Assembly (NCBI GenBank): GCA_034509755.1 | Contig: CM067548.1 | Location: 9,383,188 to 9,447,187 of the forward strand | Reading direction: 5' to 3' | Length of the DNA stretch: 64,000 nt | Source: Anisodus tanguticus | Lineage: Eukaryota; Streptophyta; Magnoliopsida; Solanales; Solanaceae | In this document: one piece after another, positions 57,175-64,000 of the stretch | Numbering within the stretch: position 1 is the stretch's first letter | Layout: each line of letters begins with the position of its first letter | Position numbers and translations under genes: made by a program | Notes under the pieces: generated by a model | The model's input: the letters and a program-made list of their open reading frames with translations, nothing else | Database searches by the model: none | What the model was told of the DNA's origin: nothing

Positions 57175-58978
57175 TGTAATGAGCTGTTCGATCGTTATGT
57201 GCGGTTTGAATATTTTACCCATATTGACCCAATTCCCGAAGTTATCGGATGATCCTACTGAAAGTTGAGAAATTAGAATCTTTTAGTGTAATCGTTTGAC
57301 CTATAGTTGACTTTTAAATAAATGGACCTTTTCAGAATTCCATCGATTCCATGAGGTTCGAAGGGTTATTTATGACTTGGTGGGATAGTTGGTTCAATTA
57401 TCGAGGCTCTAAGAAGTTTTTTTGTTGATTGGTTGGAAAGTTGGTTTTAGGCCGTTGGGGGTTTACCTGAAGAAATAAGCCTCCGATGGAAATTCCGAGA
57501 TAGTGAGTGAGTCCGTAGCGTGATTTTATATATGTGTGGATATCTATTTTATGTCTAGGACGTCTAAAGTGATTGTTGGATTTCGGGTTGAAATTGTAAA
57601 AGGCTGAATTCTGCTGGTTTCTGGTGTATTCGCAAGGGCGAGCCTTAGTGTGCCCCAATAGATTGGGACTATCGCAGAAGATATCTTTCCTCTATGGTGA
57701 AGATTTTTACTTTAGGCTTAGGACCATGGGCGCCATCAAGAGGGCCAAAGGCGCGGGTCCGCTACCGCGGACAATGTGAATTTCAGAATCCTTTTTCAAA
57801 GTGTAAATTACGTCATTCATCTTCCATTTCGAAAATACTCCTCCAAAGAACTCTTAAGGTGATTTCAAGCATTCTTAGGTGTATTCTTCTTGCGGTAAGC
57901 TTCTTAAGCCTTGTATTATCTTTATTTATCTTTCTTAATTTGATTTAATTGTGAGAACAACCTAGAAATTAGTTAGAGAAGACGAGTTCTACCTAATTAG
58001 GGTTTATTTGATTGTTAAGCCTAAAAGTGAGATTAATTGTTGGGTTTTGCTATTCTAAGCATATATTTCACTATTTAGTAAGTATTAAGCTTGAATCTCC
58101 CATTATTGTTGATGAATTTGAATATTGGAAAATTAGGGTTCATACCCAAATTGGGGTTTTGTATTAGTTGATTAAATTGGCATAGTCTTGAGTTATTTTA
58201 GCAATTGGTTAGTAGGATTGGACTCCTAGAATATTGAATTTAATATTTTACTTTTAAAATGATTGTTTTACCCTCGTGGGCCCATTTCCCCTTTCTTCTC
58301 TATATGGTTTGGGTTCAAAGGAATAGTCTAGTGTTATGGGTATTGTTGTTTCATTCTCTAATTTAGATTTTTATGATATTTAGACATCGAGTACTACCAT
58401 GATCCTCGAAAAGGCAAGGCTCAAGGTGATTATTGCGACTCCCGCTCGGCATCCAGGTAGGTTATGGCTTACATTCATATTAGACTTTGGTAAGCGAAAC
58501 ATATTTATAGATAGTTACTGTCAGAGAAAGCATGTACGCCTTTGGGTATGAAGTTGGGATGGATTACTAGGTTTGGTACTGTTGATTAATTTGTGGTTGT
58601 TCCCTCTTGTGATTTATTGGTTTATTGCCTAGTGTTGGTTAGTGGATTGCACTTAGTTGTCATATCGTCCATGTGATATAGTTTTATCTCATTTTTATTG
58701 ATAATATCATTGATAGAGGAAGGGGTTTAACTTGATACTGATATTGTGATATGTGTCCATGTGTGGTACTATTGTGGATTTTTATGATACAATTGATATT
58801 GTCATTGCATTGCATTCATACTCATTTCTATGATATATTGATATTATCTGTGATTGTCATGATTGTGATAAGTGAGAAGGGAATAATAGTGATTATTATG
58901 ACATATTGATTGCGTAACCATCTCTGAGCTGTGTGCGGAATGGCTAGTGGTGTGGTCGGCGGTAGAGTCATCTCTAGG
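57175..58978 (+). repeat. Del-type LTR fragment
   Basis: Begins TGTAATGAGCTGTTCGATCG, close to the Del LTR start form TGTAACGACC. It shares words with 1415-2200 ('ggttcgaagggttatttatgacttg', 'gagtgagt-cgtag', 'cgcaagggcgagc'). It ends abruptly at about 58978, where a CRM/Reina-like LTR begins. No frame is supported. Confidence 0.62.
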
Positions 58979-59134
58979 TATCTACATGGATGACACAAAA
59001 AGGTGGCCTAGAGAACATGAAGAATTGGGTCTTTTCCGTTATCCCAAATCAGTCGAACCTTTCCCCCTTTCCCATTAAGCCTAGATGCAATTTTATGTCT
59101 ATCTTGTTACCTCTACTAGAAGGTTCAGAACTAG

Positions 59135-59142
59135 TATAAATA
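59135..59142 (+). promoter_or_regulatory. TATA box of LTR copy A
   Basis: TATAAATA followed by GGGGATG. The aligned position in copy B (60472) reads TATAAACA. The placement in the LTR fits a U3 promoter. Confidence 0.65.
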
Positions 59143-59234
59143 GGGGATGTACTTGATGAAAGGAGACATGGAATTTTTATGAAATATATTTGAGTTTTCT
59201 CAAACTTTTCTATGTTATTCAACTTTTGTGTTGT

Positions 59235-59335
59235 TATCTTAGTTGGACCTTTTGTGATCCAAACCTTGATCTTTTTGTGGTCCAACCCTCGGTCCTTTTG
59301 TGGTCCAACCATTGGTCCTTTTGTGGTCCAAACTC
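59235..59335 (+). repeat. Palindromic 25-bp minisatellite, about 4 units (copy A)
   Basis: Units of 'ttggtccttttgtggtccaa' type. Each is an inverted repeat TTGG(A/T)CC-N6-GGTCCAA. A related hairpin GTTAGAAC-N6-GATCTAAC follows at 59348-59369. Confidence 0.82.
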
Positions 59336-59953
59336 TAGGTGTATGTCTAGTTAGAACTTTTGTGATCTAACTATACCCAAGCCAAGGTTCTATCCGGTTA
59401 CTTTGTCACAAACACATTAGAAGGTCATCTTGGCCTACATCATCTTACCCGCACCTGAACTTGTCTATCAATTTATTGCCCAATCATTTTCCAAACTGCC
59501 TAATATCTTTATCCCCAATATACTATGACACTTGCCCACCCTACACTAAAAAGGTCGTTAACCAACTCCTCCCAAAAACACCAGAGAACCCAACCAATTA
59601 CTCCACCATCCTTACCGGGTTCAACCTTAGTACCTTTCTATCCAGATTTTCGCCACCTTACCACCATCCTCATTGGGTTCAACCTTCGTACCTTACTGTC
59701 TGGATCATTTTCTGCCACCTTACCACCTTATCACCATCCAACCACCAACATAACCTACAACGTGTCTAGTTCTTCCTCTCCACACACCTTAGCCCCAAAC
59801 CACCTAAGGGCACCCGTACACCTCTCACAAACCTAAATAGTTTGAAAACCGTCCGATTACACCAACCTCCATTTGACACCCATATTTGTGTCCGTCCAGC
59901 CCCAAACCAACTTCGACCAACCTAACTATACAATACCCTCCATATATACATCA

Positions 59954-60318
59954 ATATGATGAATAGAAGGCTGTAAACTTAAGTTTCCAACATGAGCCAC
60001 GAGGTGATTTGCTTGGAGTGCCAAAGATTGCCAACCGTTCTATGGTGACATCCTTAATGTAGAGTGGAGTGTGGAGTGGAGTTGAAGAAAAGACTTGAAG
60101 ATCCAAGAAGGAAACATTTTTTTGGCTTTTATTTAGGTCTTGGTCGGAACCACCATTTAGCTTATTTTAATTCCTCACTTAATTACTAGATCTCCTTATA
60201 GCTTAATTACTATGCCATGTAATAAGATAAGATGACCAAACCGAGAATCATCTAGAAGGAGAAGCTTCCAACGTTCCCCAAGGAGGTAATTCATAAACTA
60301 GCTATTTCATGCACTTAT
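59954..60318 (+). other. Sequence between the two LTR copies
   Basis: No gene. From about 60215 (TGTAATAAGATAAG) it may be the missing first part of LTR copy B, since 63394 near the element's far end also starts TGTAATAA. A 'gtggagtg' repeat is at 60062-60082. Confidence 0.4.
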
Positions 60319-60471
60319 CTACATGGATGACACAAAAGGGTGGCCTACATCACATGAAGAGTTGGGTATTTTCCCTTCTCCCAAATTGGCCGAACCTCTC
60401 CCCCTTTCCCATTCGGCCTAGATGCATTTTTATGTCTATCTTGTTACCTGTTCTTGAAGGTTTAGAATTAG

Positions 60472-60479
60472 TATAAACA
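60472..60479 (+). promoter_or_regulatory. TATA-like box of LTR copy B
   Basis: TATAAACA, aligned to TATAAATA in copy A. Confidence 0.55.
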
Positions 60480-60569
60480 GGGGATGTAGTTGATGAAATG
60501 AGACATGGAATTTTTGTGAAATATATTTGAGTTTTCTCAAACGTTGCTAAGTTATTCAACTTTTGTGTG

Positions 60570-60720
60570 TTATATTAGTTGGTCCTTTTGTGGTCCAAAC
60601 CTTGGTCCTTTTGTTGTCCAACGCTTAGTCTTTTTATGGTCCAAACCTTGGTCCTTTAGTGGTCCAACCCTCGGTCCTTTTGTGGTCCAACCATTGGTCC
60701 TTTTGTGGTCCAAACTCTAG
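60570..60720 (+). repeat. Palindromic 25-bp minisatellite, about 6-7 units (copy B)
   Basis: Same TTGGTCC-N6-GGTCCAA units as in copy A, but with two or three more. The array varies in length between the two LTR copies. Confidence 0.82.
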
Positions 60721-61333
60721 GTGTATGTCTAGTTAGAACTTTTGTGATCTAACTATATGCAAGCCAAGGTTATATCCGGTTACTTTGTCACAAACACATT
60801 AGAAGGTCATCTCAGCCTACATCACCTTACCCGCACCTGAACTTGTCTATCAATTTATTGCCCAATCATTGTCTAAACTACCTAATATCTTTATCCCCAA
60901 TACACTATGACACTTACCCACCCTACACCGAAAAGGTCGTTAACCAACTCCTCCCAAAAACACCCGAGAACCCAACCAACTACTGCACCATCCTTACCGG
61001 GTTCAACCTTAGTACCTTTTTGTCCTGACCAGTTTCTGCCACCTTACCACCATCCTCATTGGGTTCAACCTTCGTACCTTACTGTCTGGATCAGTTTCTG
61101 CCACCTTACCACCATCCAACCACCAAATACTAACCACCAACATAACGTACAACATGTCTAGTTCAACCTCTCGAAACCACCTAAGTGCATATGTATACCT
61201 CCCACAAACCTAAACTGTTTGGAAACCGTCCTATTCCACCAACCTCTGTTTGACTCCCATATTTGTGTCCGTCCAGCCCCAAACCAACTCCGACCAACCT
61301 AACCATACAATCCCCTTCTTATATACATCAGTT

Positions 61334-61345
61334 TGGTATTAGAGC
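61334..61345 (+). other. Primer-binding site of CRM/Reina-type element
   Basis: TGGTATTAGAGC, one mismatch to the initiator-Met PBS, three bases after the LTR end. Confidence 0.85.
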
Positions 61346-61374
61346 AAGACTTTCCCATCCCACGCCTTGACGCT

Positions 61375-61507
61375 ATGGCTAACATAAATAAAGAACTTTA
61401 GAGGATCATAAGTGACCTTTTTGCAGAACAAGCGCAAATCTTGAGAAGAGAATTTGCGTGGTGTGCTATGATTAATAATGCCGAGTCCAACGAGGAGTTT
61501 TCATAAA
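61375..61507 (+). pseudogene. Gag start of CRM/Reina-type element, truncated
   Basis: The frame begins MANINKEL about 30 bases after the PBS, then a TAG, and goes on IISDLFAEQAQILRREFAWC to a second stop at 61507. The rest of gag and the start of protease have been deleted, because protease sequence appears 60 bases later. Confidence 0.6.
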
Positions 61508-61574
61508 ACAGCCCAAGGCATGAAAGGGAAGAGTATCAAGATTGTGGGTAATCCTTTGTTATTGAGGAACCCAA

Positions 61575-62741
61575 AGTCAAGGTCCTAGAGGAAGCTGTGC
61601 CAATATGGCCTCTGTGGAAATGGTGGACAAATTGAAATTGCCTACCCGCTGCCATCCTAAACCATATGCTCTCCAATGGTTGAACAAAGACAAATGGCTA
61701 AAGGTAATGAAACAAGCTCTTTTTAGTTTTTGGGTTGGTAAGTATGAAGATGAAATATGGTGTGACATCCTACCTATGGATGCTTGTCATATTTTATTGG
61801 GTCGGCTATGGCAATTTGATAGGAAAGCGCAACATGATGTAGAAAAGAATGTCTATTCTTTTCAAAAGGATGACAAAAAGGTCCGATTGATACCATTGTC
61901 ACCTAGTGAGGTGAAGAAAATAAAGATCCAAAATGCCAAGAACCGCAAGGAAAAGTCTGAGGCCCTCTTGCTTAATGCATCGGAGATAGAAGAGGAGTTG
62001 AAGAATGGGAGTCCTATATATGCATTGGTGTGCAAGGATAAGAAGAGTCTTGTTGGAGATGCGGTTGAAGATGACAACTTGAAGGAACTCTTGAAGAAAT
62101 TTGAAGATGTATTTCCAGATGATCTTGCACCCGGATTAGCACCAATTAGAGGTATTGAACATGCTATTGATTTTATTCCAGGAAGTTCATTACCTAATCG
62201 TCCAGCCCATAGATGCAATCCGGAAAAGGCTAAGGAGTTGCAAAGACAAGTGCAAGAATTACTAGATAAAGTGTTTGTCCTAGAGAGCCTTAGTCCATGT
62301 GCGGTTCCCGCCGTGTTGGTGCAAAAGAATGATAGGACTTGGCGCATGTGTATTGATAGACGAGCGGTGAATAACATCACCGTGAAGTACAAGTTTCCCA
62401 TGTCGAGATTGGATGATCTTTTGGATGAATTGAGTGGGGACAAGTTGTTCTCCAAGATAGATTCGAGGAGTGGCTACCATCAAATAAGGATACGAGAGGG
62501 AGATGAATGGAAGACGACTTTCAAGACCAAGTATGGTTTGTACGAATGGCTTGTGATGCCATTTGGATTGTGTAATGCTCCAAGATCTTTCATGAGGCTC
62601 ATGCACGATGTACTACGACCATTCATGAGTAAATTTGTTGTGGTTTACTTAGATGATATATTAATTTATAGTCAAGATAGGGAATCTCACTTATCGCATT
62701 TAGAAGCTTTATTTGAGAAGTTAAGAGATGTAAAGTTGTAA
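61575..62741 (+). pseudogene. Protease-RT frame, 378 open codons, YLDD intact
   Basis: The frame continues upstream of the ATG at 61605 with GSCANMASVEMV, the segment just after the protease active site; the catalytic Asp is lost in a deletion. CDILPMDACHILLGRLWQFD is the protease C terminus. After a charged linker come IEHAIDFIPGSSLPNRPAHR, WRMCIDRRAVNNITVKYKF, SKIDSRSGYHQIRI, YEWLVMPFGLCNAP and VVYLDDILIYS. Both catalytic motifs of RT (ID and YLDD) are intact. The frame ends at a TAA where relatives have Tyr (KLY). This is the longest and best-preserved coding stretch in the window. It fits CRM/Reina chromoviruses but not Tat. Confidence 0.88.
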
Positions 62742-63037
62742 GGAAAGTTAGAGAAGTCTGCTTTTATGATTACTGTATCCCATTCTTAGGATACATAGTA
62801 TCATCCGAGGGCATTCATGTTGATCCATCCAAGGTGGAAGCTATCCGGAGTTGGCCTGAGCCTACGAATGTAAGTGAGGTAAGAAGTTTCAATGGTTTGG
62901 CTTCTTTTTATCATCGTTTCATTCGAGATTTTAGTACCCTTGCTGCCTCTATGACCGAACTAATGAAAAAAGGTGAGTTTAAATGGTCCCAAGGAGCACA
63001 AAGAGCTTTTGAAACCTTGAAAGGGAAGGTTAAATGA
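62742..63037 (+). pseudogene. RT thumb/connection of CRM/Reina-type element
   Basis: After the stop, KLEKSAFMIT and a frameshift near 62780 lead to VDPSKVEAIRSWPEPTNVSE, FNGLASFYHRFIRDFSTLAA and WSQGAQRAFETLKGKV, the standard connection domain. It ends in a frameshift at 63033. Confidence 0.82.
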
Positions 63038-63207
63038 AGTACCGGTTCTAGCTATTTCAAACTTTGAGAAACTATTTGAAGTTGAATGTGATGCTAGTGG
63101 GGTTGGTGTTGGTGCCGTCTTGATTCAAGATAAATGGCCTATTTCTTTCTTTAGTGAAAAATTGGGTGGTGCACGACTCAATTATTCTACTTATGACAAG
63201 GAGTTTT
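63034..63207 (+). pseudogene. RNase H, N-terminal part only
   Basis: FEVECDASGVGVGAVLIQD (first catalytic Asp in CDAS), PISFFSEKLGGARLNYSTYD and KEF. The sequence then jumps to non-coding DNA at 63207. The rest of RNase H, integrase and the chromodomain are deleted. Confidence 0.82.
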
Positions 63208-64000
63208 GATGCAAAAAGGGTCCCAGACTTGGTTCCCAAATTCAAGTCGATGAGTGAAACCCCGAAGATACCAATGGCTAACCATCAACTCACGACTAAA
63301 GGCCTAGAAATCTATGGGATTTGGGTCATTTTAGGAGACAACACTTGATTGTCTTAGAGTGCTGAATTTATTCGACACACCATTAAAGCCATGTAATAAC
63401 CCCTAGCTTCCCTGAGGACACATTTAATGCACTATGTAAGAAGGGTGACTAGGACGAAGGGGTCTTCATCCAAATGGTGACTAGGCCGAGGATTGAACAT
63501 GGTTGAAAGGGCAAAACCATCATCTAGAAGGTGTGGTCATCAAAAGGATAATTCGTGCATGAACTTCCCTAATTGGAGGACATCAAAATGAACTTGTAGA
63601 AGCCGAAGAGTTGGTCGAACCACTCCCCTCAACCGATCATCCAAAGGTGCATGACAAGGGGAGATGAATATCAAAACTCTCCAAGAAGTTCATTTAAGAG
63701 ATAACTAGTTCATATGTGGAAGCCACCCAGAAAGGTTCTAGAACAACTCACATGGAGGATCGTTTATCTTGTTACTTTCTAAGGTTCCGGTCATCCTCAC
63801 TTGGTTAGTATTGAGAATTGTAGTAAGAAAACCTCAATCTAGTCCTTGTCTAATTTACCACAATATAATTTGTGTCAACACGAGCAATAAATCCCTTGTG
63901 TCTCTATCCAAGAGCCTTATATCGATTGATTGTTACTTGGTTTGTACTCGGACTTGCTCCTCGCATTCCTTGTTCATTCCTCATCCAAACACTTTCGTTT
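63208..64000 (+). other. 3' non-coding end of the element, possible 3' LTR start
   Basis: No domain is recognisable. TGTAATAACCCC at 63394 could be a 3' LTR start, and words around 63510-63790 ('catctagaagg', 'ttggtcgaaccactcccc', 'tatcttgttac') loosely echo the LTR copies. The window ends before this can be settled. Confidence 0.35.

Larger units (their letters stand above)
58979..59953 (+). repeat. LTR copy A of CRM/Reina-type element (solo or 3' LTR)
   Basis: Matches 60319-61330 over its length and ends at the same place ('tatatacatca'). It is not followed by a PBS, so it is a 3' or solo LTR. The 5' end is missing. It includes a TATA box and about four palindromic minisatellite units. Confidence 0.78.
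60319..61330 (+). repeat. 5' LTR (copy B) of CRM/Reina-type element
   Basis: Ends 'atatacatca', directly followed by a PBS, so it is a 5' LTR. The true start may be near 60215. The two CDS-like frames at 60843-61161 (also in copy A) are repeated LTR sequence and not genes. Confidence 0.8.

Noticed and set aside
59461..59836. Pro/Thr-rich frames of about 100 codons, repeated at 60843-61161
   Set aside because: They lie wholly within the LTR copies, differ in length and frame between copies, and resemble no gag.
61862..62455. 197-codon minus-strand open frame
   Set aside because: It is the antisense shadow of the well-supported protease-RT frame and has no recognisable domain.

Overview
This is plant nuclear DNA made almost entirely of nested, decayed LTR retrotransposons. 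I find no intact host gene, tRNA, rRNA or CRISPR array. A member of the Solanaceae is likely but not proven. The basis is the mix of Ty3/gypsy chromoviruses (Del/Tekay type and CRM/Reina type) with Tat/Ogre-type elements, primer-binding sites matching plant initiator-Met tRNA, and an Au-SINE-like 3' end. The density of nesting suggests pericentromeric or other heterochromatin.

Layout. 1-1325: remnants of a Tat-like gag and leader. 1326-37772: one Tat-lineage element (gag, protease, G-patch-like domain, RT, RNase H, a second RNase H, integrase, repeat-rich 3' region), broken by later insertions. These are a Del-type chromovirus at 1415-8982 inside gag (itself carrying a 670-bp hAT-type element at 2946-3615 with a perfect 8-bp target duplication), a 188-bp MITE-like element at 13523-13710 inside integrase, and a 20.95-kb retrotransposon array at 14891-35840.

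The array is the most notable structure. It reads LTR-internal-LTR-internal-LTR-internal-LTR: four direct LTRs of about 2.2 kb (the last truncated) sharing three internal regions, with a single 5-bp target duplication TTACA outside the whole block. The internal regions keep PBS, PPT and a small gag-like reading frame with CCHC knuckles, but I recognise no pol. This looks like a non-autonomous (LARD-like) chromovirus derivative amplified in place by unequal recombination.

37773-43480: two minus-strand elements of related families (one with a perfect initiator-Met PBS). 43481-45745: plus-strand chromovirus integrase and chromodomain remnant followed by the 3' part of an LTR. 45746-46719 and 54139-54935: remnants of a minus-strand gypsy element, split by a second complete copy of the LARD-like family (46720-54138, target duplication GTCAT/GTCGT). 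54936-57174: Tat-like LTR or leader sequence holding an Au-SINE-like 3' end. 57175-58978: Del-type LTR fragment. 58979-64000: CRM/Reina-type chromovirus with two LTR copies, PBS, a short gag start, a 378-codon open protease-RT frame with intact YLDD, then broken RNase H.

The coding pieces belong to the retrotransposon replication machinery (capsid, protease, reverse transcriptase, RNase H, integrase, chromodomain targeting). Nearly all carry stops, frameshifts, deletions or catalytic substitutions, so none is expected to work alone. All family assignments rest on reading motifs by eye, with no database search.
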